A stretch of 64,000 bases of DNA from Ferribacterium limneticum (GCF_020510585.1 NZ_CP075190.1:434001-498000); one strand, 5' to 3'. Positions 28,369-37,904 are shown, counted from the stretch's first letter. Notes: generated by a model from the sequence alone, not told the origin. Program-made: numbers and translations.

Positions 28369-30360
28369 TCAGCACTGGCCGGCGGGGGAGCCAGGCGCGT
28401 TGAGGAAGCGCTGGCAGAAGTCGGCTTCCGGCATCGGCCGGCCGCTCAGGTAGCCCTGGTGGATATCGCAGTGCAGGTCGCGCAATAGCACCAGTTGCGC
28501 TGCCGTTTCGACACCTTCGGCGACCACTTCGAGGCCGAGGTTGTGGGCCATGGTGATGATCGCCGGGACCAGCGCGCTGCCGCCGGCGTAGTCGCCGGCA
28601 TCGTCGATCAGGGCGGTGACGAAGCTGCGGTCGATCTTCAGGCTGCTGAAGGGCAGGCGGTGCAGGTAGGACAGCGAGGAGTAGCCGGTACCGAAATCGT
28701 CCAGGGCCAGGCGAAAGCCGCGGGCGCGCATGGCGTGGAGCATGTCGACGTGGTTGCCCTCGGCCTGCAGCAGCATCGACTCGGTGATTTCCAGCTCGAT
28801 TTGCCCGCAGGCGACGCCGTGTTCGGCGCACAGCGCGGCTACCGTCTCGGTCAGGTCGCCGGGCCAGAACTGGCGGGCCGACAGGTTGATGGCCATATGC
28901 AGCGGCGTCGGCGACAGGCGGTTCCAGCGGGCCAGGCAGGCGATTGCCTCGGTCAGTACCCAGTGGCCGATGGGGATGATCAGGCCGGTTTCCTCAGCCA
29001 CCGAGATGAAGCGGTCGGGCGGAATCCACTGGCCGTTGTCCTGCCAGCGCAGCAGGGCCTCGGCGCCGAGCAGGCGGCCGCTGGCGGTGTCGAACTTGGG
29101 CTGGTAGTGCAGGGAGAAAGCCTGTTGCTCGATAGCCTGGTGCAGGCGCAATTCGATTGAGGCGCGCTGCAGCACGCGCTCCTTCATTGCGGGCGTGTGC
29201 CGTGCCACCTGGCCGCCGCCATGGCGCTTGGCCACGTACATCGCGGTATCGGCGTCGCGCAACAGTTGCTCGGCATCGGCCGCGTCATCCGGGTACAGGC
29301 TGAGCCCGATGCTGGCGCCGACGTGCAGTTGGTTGCCATCGGTGACGAAGGGTTGGTTCAGGCGTTCGAGGAAATCGCGGGCGCGGGCTTCGGCGGTCGC
29401 ACCACTGGCAATGCCGGTGAGCAGCACGATGAATTCATCGCCGCCCTGGCGGACCAGGGTGTCGAGCGGGCCGAGGCCACCGCGCAGGCGCCCGGCGACA
29501 TCCTGGAGCAGGCTGTCGCCCAGCCGGTGGCCGAGCGAGTCATTGATGTCCTTGAAACGGTCAAGATCGATGAACAGCAGGGCGACATGTTCTTGCCGGG
29601 CCGTCGCCTGGTGCAGTGCCTCGCCCAGTTTCTCGGCGAGCAGCAAGCGGTTGGGGAGACCGGTCAGCGGGTCGTGCTGCGCCATGAAGGCGAGTTCCTC
29701 GTCGTGCTGCTTGCGTTCGGTGATGTCGGTGACCGAGCCGGCCATCTGGTAGGCGATGCCGTGACGGTCGCGCACCGCGATGCCGCGCGAGGCGATCCAG
29801 CGGTACTGGCCGCTACTGGTGCGGACCCGGTACTCGCAGTAAAAGTAGGGGGTGCGACCCTTCAGGTGCTCGGCAACGGTCCGGTTGTAATGGCTGCGGT
29901 CCTCCGGATGGACCAGCTCCAGCCAGGCATGCGTGTCGGGCAGGAAATTGTCGCGGTAACCGAGGATTTCGAGCAGTCGCTTGCCGACATCGAGGTGCTT
30001 GCTGACCGGGTCCCACGACCAGAAGCCGTCGTGCGCCGCCGCCATGGCCAGGCTATAGGCGCGCTGCGTGGCCCATAGCTGGCGCAACTGAGACTGGACG
30101 ACGTAGCCGCCGAAGAGGATGAGCAGGGCCAGACCGCCACGAATGACGAACGACGACTCCCACCACCAGAGCAGCGGGAAGAGTATGCCAAGCAGTGCCA
30201 GCAGGGCCAGGCGCGCCAGAATGCCGCGATTGCCCAGGCCGGGGAGTAGTTGGTGCAGCGTATGGATCGGGATGTCTCCGGGGGTTTCTGGTTTCCTGGC
30301 AGGGCGTTTTGCAACTCGCGCCGGAATGTTTTGCCGCAGTATCTCTTTGTGTTCCGGCAA
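28369..30360 (-). CDS. PAS-GGDEF-EAL cyclic-di-GMP protein with membrane anchor
   Basis: 663 residues from a TTG start (uncertain). Two membrane helices (about 45-90), one PAS domain (about 105-215; GFWSWDP, RYNDNFL-type core and GQYRWIASRGIAV), a GGDEF domain (about 225-390) with intact RQGGDEFIVLL, and an EAL domain (about 400-655) with GAEALLRW, ELEITES, DDFGTGYSSLSYL and KIDRSF. The RxxD inhibitory site normally found five residues before GGDEF is missing here (GPLD), so a cyclase activity would not be feedback-inhibited. Both active sites look intact, so the net direction is unknown. It lies between a thioesterase and the aceEF-lpd operon. Confidence 0.9.
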   Translation of the reverse strand: MPEHKEILRQNIPARVAKRPARKPETPGDIPIHTLHQLLPGLGNRGILARLALLALLGILFPLLWWWESSFVIRGGLALLILFGGYVVQSQLRQLWATQRAYSLAMAAAHDGFWSWDPVSKHLDVGKRLLEILGYRDNFLPDTHAWLELVHPEDRSHYNRTVAEHLKGRTPYFYCEYRVRTSSGQYRWIASRGIAVRDRHGIAYQMAGSVTDITERKQHDEELAFMAQHDPLTGLPNRLLLAEKLGEALHQATARQEHVALLFIDLDRFKDINDSLGHRLGDSLLQDVAGRLRGGLGPLDTLVRQGGDEFIVLLTGIASGATAEARARDFLERLNQPFVTDGNQLHVGASIGLSLYPDDAADAEQLLRDADTAMYVAKRHGGGQVARHTPAMKERVLQRASIELRLHQAIEQQAFSLHYQPKFDTASGRLLGAEALLRWQDNGQWIPPDRFISVAEETGLIIPIGHWVLTEAIACLARWNRLSPTPLHMAINLSARQFWPGDLTETVAALCAEHGVACGQIELEITESMLLQAEGNHVDMLHAMRARGFRLALDDFGTGYSSLSYLHRLPFSSLKIDRSFVTALIDDAGDYAGGSALVPAIITMAHNLGLEVVAEGVETAAQLVLLRDLHCDIHQGYLSGRPMPEADFCQRFLNAPGSPAGQC

Positions 30361-30539
30361 CGGTCAACTCCGGGAAAACCCCGGAAACCCTGGTGTCATC
30401 CAGGTATGTGCACAGCATGGCAGACCTTGGCCTATGCGGCCCGCTGATGCCGGTGCTGGTAACCCGCTTCGAGCTCAGGGCCGGGCGGAAGAGATTGCCG
30501 TGGCTGCTGTTTTTCCATCCCGGTTTGTCGACCGAAACA

Positions 30540-30577
30540 AATCGGCCGAACGCCACTTGCGTGGGGTTCGGCCGATT
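30540..30577 (-). terminator. Terminator of the aceE-aceF-lpdA operon
   Basis: Stem formed by AATCGGCCGAACGCC and its near-complement with loop ACTTGCG (AATCGGCCGAACCCC on the other side), followed on the minus strand by TTTGTTT. Located 44 bp downstream of the lpdA stop. Confidence 0.8.
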
Positions 30578-30620
30578 GTTGGAGCCTGTTGCGGGTCAAA
30601 ACCGCAATCGGTATGGCTGG

Positions 30621-32405
30621 CTATTTCTTGCGCGGCGCCGGCACATCCGTGCAGGTGCCATGTGCCACTTCGGCCGCCATGCCCACCGTTTCACCGAGCG
30701 TCGGGTGCGGGTGGATGGTCTTGCCGATATCGACCGAATCGCAGCCCATCTCGATGGCCAGGCAGACTTCGCCGATCATGTCGCCGGCGTTCGGGCCGAC
30801 AATCGCCCCGCCGATGACGCGATGCGTTTCGGCATCGAAAATCAGCTTGGTGAAGCCGTAATCGGCACCGTTGGCGATGGCGCGACCGGAAGCGGCCCAC
30901 GGGAACTTGGCGGCTTCGATCTTGCGACCTTCCTTCTTGGCCTGATCCTCGGTGACGCCGACCCATGCGACTTCCGGATGGGTGTAGGCGACGCTAGGAA
31001 TAACCGTGGCGTCGAAGGCCGACTTCTGACCAGCCGCAACTTCCGCCGCGACGTGCGACTCATGCACGGCCTTGTGGGCCAGCATCGGCTGGCCGACGAG
31101 GTCGCCGATGGCGAAGATGTGCGGCACGTTGGTCCGCATCTGGGCATCGACATTGATGAAGCCGCGGTCGGTGACGGCCACGCCAGCCTTGTCGGCACCG
31201 ATCTTGTTGCCGTTCGGCGTGCGGCCGGCGGCTTGCAGGATCATGTCGTACTTGACCGGCTCGGGCGAGACGCCTTCGCCTTCGAACTTGACGTAGAGGC
31301 CGTCGTCCTTGGCTTCCACGGCAACCGTCTTGGTCTTCAGCATGATCTTGTCGAAGCGCTTGGCGTTCTGCTTTTCCCAGACCTTGACCGCATCGCGGTC
31401 CGGGCCTTGCATCAGGCCATCCATCATTTCGACGACATCGACCTTTGAACCCAGGGTCGAGTAAACCGTCGCCATTTCCAGACCGATGATGCCGCCGCCG
31501 ATGACCAGCATCTTCTCCGGCACGAAGCGCAGTTCAAGCGCCCCGGTCGAATCGACGATGCGCGGGTCCTTCGGGATGAAGGGCAGGTGCATGGCGGCCG
31601 AACCGGCGGCGATGATGCATTTCTGGAATTTGACGATCTTCTTGGCGCCGGTCTTGTCCTGGCCCGTGCCGTCGGTGACTTCGACTTCGATGTGATACGG
31701 GTCGAGGAAGGTGCCGTAGCCGCGCACGATGTCGACCTTGCGGCCCTTGGCCATGCCGGCCAAGCCACCGGTCAGCTTGCCGACGACCTTGTCCTTGTGG
31801 GCGCGCAGCTTGTCGATATCGACCGTCGGTGCGGCAAAGGTGACGCCGAGATCATTGGCGTGCTCGGCCTCTTCCATGACGGCAGCGACGTGGAGCAGGG
31901 CCTTGGATGGAATGCAGCCGACGTTGAGGCAGACGCCGCCGAGCGTCGCGTAACGCTCGACGATGACCGTCTTCATGCCGAGGTCGGCCGAACGGAAGGC
32001 GGCGGAATAACCGCCGGGGCCGGCGCCGAGGACGAGCATCTCGCACTCGATGTCGGCTCCGCCGGCATGGCTGCCGGCGACCGGAGCGGCCACCGGGGCG
32101 GCGGCTGGCGCCGCAGCCGGGGTTTCCGTTTTTGCCGCATTTTCCGGGTTGACCGCAGCAGATGCGCCGCTTTCCACCTTGATCAGCAAAGTGCCTTCGG
32201 CAACCTTGGCACCGAGCTGAACGAGCACTTCCTTGACCACGCCGGCGACCGGCGATGGCACGTCCATCGTCGCCTTGTCCGATTCCAGCGTGCAGATCGC
32301 GTCATCGACCTTGATGCTGTCGCCGACCTTGACGAACAGGTCGATGATCGGTACTTCGGCGAAATCGCCGATATCGGGGACTTTGACTTCTACCAGATTG
32401 CTCAT
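30621..32405 (-). CDS. lpdA: Dihydrolipoyl dehydrogenase (E3) with N-terminal lipoyl domain
   Basis: 594 residues, longer than a plain E3 because of an N-terminal lipoyl domain (residues 1-75, lipoyl-lysine in LESDKATMDVPS). A linker of about 45 residues follows. The flavoprotein part begins near 120 (LVLGAGPGGYSAAFRSADLG), with the redox disulfide GGVCLNVGCIPSKAL and the C-terminal active-site histidine in HPHPTLGE. It regenerates oxidised lipoyl groups of the pyruvate dehydrogenase complex. The lipoyl domain is closely related to those of the neighbouring aceF. A repeat copy forms part of the linker (SAAVNPENAAKTET). Confidence 0.96.
   Translation of the reverse strand: MSNLVEVKVPDIGDFAEVPIIDLFVKVGDSIKVDDAICTLESDKATMDVPSPVAGVVKEVLVQLGAKVAEGTLLIKVESGASAAVNPENAAKTETPAAAPAAAPVAAPVAGSHAGGADIECEMLVLGAGPGGYSAAFRSADLGMKTVIVERYATLGGVCLNVGCIPSKALLHVAAVMEEAEHANDLGVTFAAPTVDIDKLRAHKDKVVGKLTGGLAGMAKGRKVDIVRGYGTFLDPYHIEVEVTDGTGQDKTGAKKIVKFQKCIIAAGSAAMHLPFIPKDPRIVDSTGALELRFVPEKMLVIGGGIIGLEMATVYSTLGSKVDVVEMMDGLMQGPDRDAVKVWEKQNAKRFDKIMLKTKTVAVEAKDDGLYVKFEGEGVSPEPVKYDMILQAAGRTPNGNKIGADKAGVAVTDRGFINVDAQMRTNVPHIFAIGDLVGQPMLAHKAVHESHVAAEVAAGQKSAFDATVIPSVAYTHPEVAWVGVTEDQAKKEGRKIEAAKFPWAASGRAIANGADYGFTKLIFDAETHRVIGGAIVGPNAGDMIGEVCLAIEMGCDSVDIGKTIHPHPTLGETVGMAAEVAHGTCTDVPAPRKK
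32122..32160 (-). repeat. Dispersed repeat, copy 8 (in the lpdA linker)
   Basis: Minus-strand reading: TGCTGCGGTCAACCCGG, AAAATG, CGGC, AAAAACGGAAACC. Core intact except for an extra C. It encodes AAVNPENAAKTET between lipoyl and FAD domains. Confidence 0.7.
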
Positions 32406-32417
32406 GGTGTTCTCCCC

Positions 32418-34058
32418 TTACAGCGCGACGCGACGGAAGTCGGCCAGCAGCTGCGCGATGTAGACGTTGAAGCGGGTGGCCAGCGCGCCGTCGATGACGC
32501 GATGGTCGGCGGTCAGCGACAGCGGCAGGGTCAGGCGCGGCACGAATTGCTTGCCGTCCCAGACCGGTTTCATGGCCGACTTGTTGACCCCGAGGATGGC
32601 CACTTCCGGCGCATTGACGATAGGCGCGAAGTAGGTGCCGCCGATACCGCCCAGGCTGGAAATGGTGAAGCAGGCGCCTTGCATGTCGGCCGGCTTGAGC
32701 TTGCCGTCACGCGCTTGCTTGGCCAGCTCGCCGGATTCCTGGGCCAGTTCGAAGACCGACTTCTTGTCGACGTTCTTGACCACCGGCACGACCAGACCGT
32801 TCGGCGTGTCGGCGGCGAAGCCGATGTTGAAATACTTCTTGAGCACCAGATTGTCGCCGTCGAGCGAGGAATTGAATTCCGGGAATTTCTGCAGGCCCTT
32901 GACGCAAGCCTTCATGAGGAAAGCCAGCATGGTCAGCTTGGCGCCGCCACCCTTTTCGTTTTCCTTGTTGAGCAGCACGCGGAAGGCTTCGATGTCGGTG
33001 ATGTCGGCATCTTCGTGGTACGTGACAGCCGGGATCATGACCCAGTTGCGCGACAGGTTCTGGCCGGAAATCTTCTTGATGCGCGACAGTGGCTTGACCT
33101 CGATTTCGCCGAACTTGGCGAAATCGACCTTCGGCCAGGGCAGCAGATCGAGCCCGCCGCCGAGGCTGGCGCCGCCAGCGACCGGGGCAGCGGTGGCGCC
33201 TGACATGACGCCCTTGACGTACTTGGTCAGGTCTTCCTTGACGATGCGGTTCTTCGGGCCGGTAGCCGGCACCTTGTTCAGATCGACACCGAGTTCGCGG
33301 GCATAGGCGCGGACGGACGGCGAGGCGTGAACCTTGGCGCCGGCTGCCAGGGCCGGAGCCAGTGCAGCAGGTGCGGCAGCAGCCGGTGCGGCGGCGGGCG
33401 CGGCAACCGGGGCTGCGGCAGCAGCGACAGGCGCCGGAGCAGCGGCTTGCGGTGCAGCCGCCGGGGCGGATGCGCCCGTTTCAACCTTGATCAGTACTGT
33501 GCCTTCGCCAACCTTGGAGCCGAGCTGGACGAGGACTTCCTTGACCGTGCCAGCAACAGTGGAAGGAACATCCATTGTTGCCTTGTCGGATTCGAGCGTG
33601 GCGATCGCATCGTCAACCTTGATGCTGTCGCCGACCTTGACGTAGAGCTCGATGACCGGGACTTCGGCGAAATCGCCGATATCGGGCACCTTGACTTCAA
33701 CCACACCGCCACCAGCCGAGGGCGCGGCGGCAACCGGCGCCGCCGCCGGCGCCGGCGCCGGTGCAGCAGCCTGGACGGCCGGTGCGGAGGCAGCGGCAGG
33801 CGCTGCAACAGCGGCACCACCCGTTTCAACCTTGATCAGCACGGTGCCTTCGCCAACCTTGGAACCGAGCTGGACCAAAACTTCCTTGATAACGCCGTCG
33901 ACCGTGGAAGGCACATCCATCGTCGCCTTGTCGGATTCCAGCGTGGCAATGGCATCGTCGACCTTGATGCTGTCGCCGACCTTGACGTACAACTCGATCA
34001 CCGGCACTTCAGCGAAATCGCCGATATCGGGGACTTTGACTTCAATGATTTGGCTCAT
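32418..34058 (-). CDS. aceF: Dihydrolipoyllysine acetyltransferase (E2) with two lipoyl domains
   Basis: 546 residues. Two lipoyl domains (about 1-75 and 115-190), each with the lipoyl-lysine in ESDKATMDVPST, are joined by Ala/Pro linkers. A peripheral subunit-binding domain (HASPSVRAYARELGVDLNKV, about 250-290) is followed by the catalytic domain with the active-site DHRVIDGALATRF near the C-terminus. It transfers acetyl groups to CoA and forms the core of the pyruvate dehydrogenase complex. It is 15 bp from aceE and 12 bp from lpdA on the same strand, so one operon. The two lipoyl domains are near-identical at DNA level, suggesting duplication. Confidence 0.97.
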   Translation of the reverse strand: MSQIIEVKVPDIGDFAEVPVIELYVKVGDSIKVDDAIATLESDKATMDVPSTVDGVIKEVLVQLGSKVGEGTVLIKVETGGAAVAAPAAASAPAVQAAAPAPAPAAAPVAAAPSAGGGVVEVKVPDIGDFAEVPVIELYVKVGDSIKVDDAIATLESDKATMDVPSTVAGTVKEVLVQLGSKVGEGTVLIKVETGASAPAAAPQAAAPAPVAAAAAPVAAPAAAPAAAAPAALAPALAAGAKVHASPSVRAYARELGVDLNKVPATGPKNRIVKEDLTKYVKGVMSGATAAPVAGGASLGGGLDLLPWPKVDFAKFGEIEVKPLSRIKKISGQNLSRNWVMIPAVTYHEDADITDIEAFRVLLNKENEKGGGAKLTMLAFLMKACVKGLQKFPEFNSSLDGDNLVLKKYFNIGFAADTPNGLVVPVVKNVDKKSVFELAQESGELAKQARDGKLKPADMQGACFTISSLGGIGGTYFAPIVNAPEVAILGVNKSAMKPVWDGKQFVPRLTLPLSLTADHRVIDGALATRFNVYIAQLLADFRRVAL

Positions 34059-34073
34059 GTTGTCTCTCCCCGA

Positions 34074-36749
34074 TTAAACCGACATCGGATTCGGCTTGGC
34101 CGGATCCAGGTTGTATTTGACCAGAGCGGCAGCAACCACTTCGCGCTTGATCTCGCCGTTGTCGGCCAGCGCCTTGAGGGCGGCCAGCGTCACCCAGTGA
34201 CGATCGACTTCGAAGAAGTGACGGAGCTTCTCGCGGGTATCCGAACGGCCGAAACCATCGGTGCCGAGCGTGACGTACGGTGCCTTGACGAAGGGACGGA
34301 TCTGCTCGGAGAACAGCTTGATGTAGTCGGTCGAAGCGATGACCGGGCCCTTGGCGCCCGCCAGCTTTTGCTCGACGTGCGACAGCTTCGGCTCTTCGAG
34401 CGGATGCAGCATGTTCCAGCGCTGGGTATCGATGCCGTTGCGGGCCAGTTCGTTCATGCTCGGGCAACCCCAGAGGTCAGCCTCGACACCCCAGTCGGCC
34501 TTGAGCAGGTCGGCGGCAGCGATGACTTCACGGAAGATGGTGCCGGAACCGAGCAGCTGAACGCGCGGGCCGGCCGATTCGCCACCCTTCTTGAACAGGT
34601 ACATGCCCTTGATGATGTCGGCTTCCGAACCGGCCGGCATTTCCGGGTGCTCGTAGTTCTCGTTCATCACCGTCAGGTAATAGAAGACGTCTTCCTGCTC
34701 CTGGAACATGCGGCGCATGCCGTCCTGGGTGACCACGGCGACTTCATACTGGAAGGTCGGGTCGTAGGAAACGCAGTTCGGGATCAGGTTGGACAGGATC
34801 AGGCTGTGGCCGTCTTCGTGCTGCAGGCCTTCGCCGTTCAGTGTCGTGCGACCGGCCGTACCGCCGATCAGGAAGCCGCGGGCGCGCTGGTCGCCAGCCG
34901 CCCAGCACAGGTCCATGACACGCTGCAGGCCGAACATCGAGTAGCAGATATAGAACGGAATGGTCTGCACGTTATGCACGGAGTAGGAGGTAGCGGCGGC
35001 GATCCAGTCGCTCATCGCGCCCGATTCGTTGATGCCTTCCTGCAGCACCTGACCGGTCTTCGATTCCTTGTAGAACATCAGCTGGTCATGGTCTTCCGGC
35101 ACATAGTTCTGGCCTTCCTGATTCCAGATGCCGACCGAGCGGAACATGCCTTCCATGCCGAAAGTGCGCGACTCGTCCGGCACGATGGGCACGACGTTCT
35201 TGCCGACATTCTTGTCCTTCAACATCATGTTCATGATGCGGACGATGGCCATCGTCGTGGACAGTTCGCGGCCTTCGCCAGACGCCTTGAGCAGCGCTGC
35301 AAAGGTGTCGAGTGCCGGAATCTGCAGCGGCTCGGCCTTGCGGCGGCGCTGCGGCAGGAAGCCGCCGAGGTCCATGCGACGCTGGAGCATGTACTGGTAT
35401 TCCGGTGAGTCTTCGGCGAACTTGAGGTAAGGCAGTTCGTAGAGCTGGTCGTCCGGCACCGGCAGGTTGAAGCGGTCGCGGAAGCGGCCGATCTGCTCCT
35501 TGTCCATCTTCTTCTGCTGGTGCGAGGTGTTCATCGCTTCGCCGGCCTGGCCCATGCCGAAGCCCTTGATGGTCTTGGCGAGAATGAGGGTCGGGGCGCC
35601 CTTGGTCTTGATGGCGCGGTCGTAGGCGGCGAAGATCTTGAAGATGTCGTGGCCGCCGCGGTTCAGATTCCAGATCTCGTCATCGGTCCAGTCGGCGACC
35701 AGTTCGCGCAGTTCCGGCGTGTTGAAGAAATGTTCGCGGACGTAGGCGCCGTTCTTGGCCTTGAAGGTCTGGTACTCGCCATCGCACAGCTCCATCATGC
35801 GCTTCTTGAGGATGCCCTTCTTGTCGCGGGTAAACAGCGCATCCCAGTGGGTGCCCCAGACCAGCTTGATGACGTTCCAGCCGGCACCGCGGAACTCGGA
35901 TTCGAGTTCCTGAATGATCTTGCCGTTGCCGCGTACCGGGCCGTCGAGGCGCTGCAGGTTGCAGTTGATGACGAAGATCAGGTTGTCGAGTTTTTCGCGT
36001 CCGGCCATGCCGATGGCGCCGAGCGATTCGACTTCATCGGTCTCGCCATCACCGAGGAAGGCCCAGACCTTGCGATCACCGGCCTTGGCCAGTCCGCGCG
36101 AGTCGAGGTACTTCATGAAGCGGGCCTGATAAATGGCCTGGATCGGGCCGAGGCCCATTGAAACGGTCGGGAATTGCCAGAAATCGGGCATCAGCCACGG
36201 GTGCGGGTAGGACGAAATGCCTTTGCCGCCGGTTTCCTGACGGAAGTTGTCCATCTGTTCTTCGCTCAGGCGACCGAGCATGAAGGCGCGGGAATAGACG
36301 CCCGGAACGGAATGGCCCTGGAAGAAGATCAGGTCGCCGCCAGACGGATCATTGATGCTGCGCCAGAAATGCGAAAAGCCGACGTCGTAAAGGGCAGCGG
36401 CTGACGCGAAGGAGGCGATGTGGCCGCCGACGTTGGTGTCCTTGTTGGCGCGGACGACCATGGCCATCGCGTTCCAGCGGATATAGGAGTGCAGCTTGAT
36501 TTCCATGTCCGGGTTGCCCGGGTACTTGGGCTGCTGGTCGGCCGGAATGGTGTTGATGTATTCGGTGTTGGCCGAGTAGGGCAGATCGATCCCGTCTTCG
36601 CGGGCCTGGCCGATCAGCTTCTCGATCAGGTAATGGGCGCGGTCGGCGCCTTCGTTGGCGAGGACGCCGCCAAGGGCGTCAATCCACTCTTTGGTTTCCT
36701 GCGGATCTACGTCGGCAGGGTCAGGCAAATTGTTCGGTTGTTCGGCCAT
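34074..36749 (-). CDS. aceE: Pyruvate dehydrogenase E1 component, homodimeric
   Basis: 891 residues, the typical length for homodimeric E1. The thiamin-diphosphate motif starts [15 protein letters not shown]; other family segments are [20 protein letters not shown] and the catalytic-loop region [15 protein letters not shown]. The C-terminus [21 protein letters not shown] motif ([23 protein letters not shown]) is canonical. It decarboxylates pyruvate and acetylates the E2 lipoyl groups. Ribosome site AGGAG precedes the ATG. First gene of aceE-aceF-lpdA. Confidence 0.97.
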   Translation of the reverse strand: MAEQPNNLPDPADVDPQETKEWIDALGGVLANEGADRAHYLIEKLIGQAREDGIDLPYSANTEYINTIPADQQPKYPGNPDMEIKLHSYIRWNAMAMVVRANKDTNVGGHIASFASAAALYDVGFSHFWRSINDPSGGDLIFFQGHSVPGVYSRAFMLGRLSEEQMDNFRQETGGKGISSYPHPWLMPDFWQFPTVSMGLGPIQAIYQARFMKYLDSRGLAKAGDRKVWAFLGDGETDEVESLGAIGMAGREKLDNLIFVINCNLQRLDGPVRGNGKIIQELESEFRGAGWNVIKLVWGTHWDALFTRDKKGILKKRMMELCDGEYQTFKAKNGAYVREHFFNTPELRELVADWTDDEIWNLNRGGHDIFKIFAAYDRAIKTKGAPTLILAKTIKGFGMGQAGEAMNTSHQQKKMDKEQIGRFRDRFNLPVPDDQLYELPYLKFAEDSPEYQYMLQRRMDLGGFLPQRRRKAEPLQIPALDTFAALLKASGEGRELSTTMAIVRIMNMMLKDKNVGKNVVPIVPDESRTFGMEGMFRSVGIWNQEGQNYVPEDHDQLMFYKESKTGQVLQEGINESGAMSDWIAAATSYSVHNVQTIPFYICYSMFGLQRVMDLCWAAGDQRARGFLIGGTAGRTTLNGEGLQHEDGHSLILSNLIPNCVSYDPTFQYEVAVVTQDGMRRMFQEQEDVFYYLTVMNENYEHPEMPAGSEADIIKGMYLFKKGGESAGPRVQLLGSGTIFREVIAAADLLKADWGVEADLWGCPSMNELARNGIDTQRWNMLHPLEEPKLSHVEQKLAGAKGPVIASTDYIKLFSEQIRPFVKAPYVTLGTDGFGRSDTREKLRHFFEVDRHWVTLAALKALADNGEIKREVVAAALVKYNLDPAKPNPMSV

Positions 36750-36853
36750 GGTTTGTCTCCTGGGTTGAATGTCATTCTGTTTTGCCCGTTTAGCAAAACT
36801 ACTTTAACTGCTTCCGATGCGCTGCGCGAGTCCGTACTTTCCCTTAGTCGCGT

Positions 36854-36883
36854 TTCGCATTGTAAAAACAAAATTCGCATTGT
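36854..36883. promoter_or_regulatory. Direct repeat TTCGCATTGT (two copies, 20 bp apart) upstream of aceE
   Basis: TTCGCATTGT occurs at 36854-36863 and again at 36874-36883, exactly two helical turns apart, about 105-134 bp upstream of the aceE start. Compatible with a site for a dimeric or cooperatively binding regulator; the protein is unknown. Confidence 0.35.
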
Positions 36884-36894
36884 GCAATAAGGAC

Positions 36895-36917
36895 AAACCC
36901 GTACCTCGGGTTTTTTT
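36895..36917 (-). terminator. Probable terminator after the norEF-like genes
   Basis: AAACCCG, loop TACCT, CGGGTTTTTTT: short 4-bp GC stem extended by A/T pairs, 20 bp downstream of the stop of the minus-strand norF-like gene. The longer T run is on the plus strand, but only minus-strand genes flank it. Confidence 0.55.
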
Positions 36918-36937
36918 GCATATTTACAACGGGGAGC

Positions 36938-37234
36938 TTAGAGCGTGGCCCAGCGGGCCAGCGTGCCGCCGAAGAAGGCGGTGGCGATCAGGGCGAGCGG
37001 CGAAACGGCGATGAAGACCTTGAGTACGCGGGCGATGAACGGGTGGGCAACCGCCGACTCGATGAAGCAACGGGCGACCACGACGCCCTTGATCCAGATG
37101 ATGGCGGCGACCAGCAAGGGCAGCCAGCGCACCTCGCGGAACCATTCGCTAAGGCCGAGGCTGGCCAGCGTCAGGGCGACCAGCGCGAGCCATGCCACGG
37201 TCAACCGGGAAAAATGGTCATTTTTGGAATCCAT
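36938..37234 (-). CDS. norF: Small NorF/COX4-like membrane protein
   Basis: 98 residues with three hydrophobic helices. Start MDSKNDHFSRLTVAWLALVALTL; the region WIKGVVVARCFIESAVAHPFIARVLKVFIA carries the K-x3-A-x-x-F-M/I pattern of cytochrome c oxidase subunit IV / NorF proteins. It follows the NorE-like subunit III homologue by 2 bp. Together they match norE-norF, accessory genes of denitrification needed for full nitric oxide reductase activity in some bacteria. The first 15 codons coincide with a copy of the dispersed repeat (37194-37232), so the N-terminus may be shaped by it. Confidence 0.75.
   Translation of the reverse strand: MDSKNDHFSRLTVAWLALVALTLASLGLSEWFREVRWLPLLVAAIIWIKGVVVARCFIESAVAHPFIARVLKVFIAVSPLALIATAFFGGTLARWATL
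37194..37232 (+). repeat. Dispersed 37-bp repeat, copy 9 (over the 5' end of norF-like gene)
   Basis: GCCACGGTCAACCGGG, AAAAATGG, TCATTTTTGGAATCC. On the minus strand it encodes residues of MDSKNDHFSRLTVAW. Confidence 0.8.
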
Positions 37235-37236
37235 GT

Positions 37237-37839
37237 TCAAGCCAGGACGTAGAACAAGGGAAAGATGACCAGCCAGATGATGTCGGTGGCGTGCCAGTAG
37301 CAGGCCAGCGCTTCGAGTCCGGCGTAGTCGGCCGACGAATAGCCACGAAAGCTCAGCCGGGCGAGCACCCACAGAATGCCGAGGATGCCCCAGGTGGCGT
37401 GCACCAGATGGGTGAAGGTCAGGTAGTAATAGACGGTGAAAAAAATGCCCGATTCGCCGTTGATGCCATGCGCCAGGTTCCAGTCGATTTCGAGCACCTT
37501 GGTCAGCGGATAGCCGAGCGCGACGACCAGTCCGGCGATCAGCCAGATGACGGCCGAGCGATGCTTGTCCTGGCGGATGGCATTGACCGAGCAGGCGATG
37601 AAGTAGCTGCTCGTGATCATGAGCAGCGTGATGGTCGTTCCGGCAGCGACCGACAGGCGTTGGGCGCCGTCGTGGAAAGCCTGCGGAAAATGGGCGCGGG
37701 CGATGAAATACACCGCAAAAAGTACGGCGAATTCGACGAATTCGCAGGTGATGCCGGCCCAGATGCCTTTGTTGCCGGGAATGCGGAACGGGCTTTCGGC
37801 AACGGGGGGCGGATCGGCGAGGAGGGTGGCGGCGTTCAT
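37237..37839 (-). CDS. norE: NorE-like cytochrome oxidase subunit III family protein
   Basis: 200 residues with five membrane helices, as in NorE and short subunit III homologues. Conserved features are GNKGIWAGITCEFVEFAVLFAVYFIARA and the late HATDIIWLVIFPLFYVL with the His-x3-Asp-x-x-Trp pattern of COX3. With the NorF-like gene downstream it forms a norEF pair. No norCB or oxidase subunit I/II genes are in the window. A perfect FNR/DNR-type box lies 52 bp upstream of the start, in favour of anaerobic, denitrification-linked expression. Confidence 0.85.
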   Translation of the reverse strand: MNAATLLADPPPVAESPFRIPGNKGIWAGITCEFVEFAVLFAVYFIARAHFPQAFHDGAQRLSVAAGTTITLLMITSSYFIACSVNAIRQDKHRSAVIWLIAGLVVALGYPLTKVLEIDWNLAHGINGESGIFFTVYYYLTFTHLVHATWGILGILWVLARLSFRGYSSADYAGLEALACYWHATDIIWLVIFPLFYVLA

Positions 37840-37890
37840 GGTCGGGTTCTTGGCGAGGGGTCATTGTTCCGCGGGCAGGTCGTGCCGGCC

Positions 37891-37904
37891 TTGATGTCCA
37901 TCAA
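37891..37904 (-). promoter_or_regulatory. FNR/DNR-type box upstream of norEF-like genes
   Basis: TTGAT-GTCC-ATCAA: both half-sites perfect. Centre about 58 bp before the norE start codon; a -41.5 placement would put transcription start about 17 bp before the ATG. It could also influence the divergent iorA promoter about 80 bp away. Confidence 0.8.

Noticed and set aside
30355..30400. CGGTCAACTCCGGGAAAACCCCGGA near the start of the GGDEF/EAL gene
   Set aside because: Shares CGGTCAAC with the repeat core but the rest differs and forms its own small hairpin; not counted as a copy.
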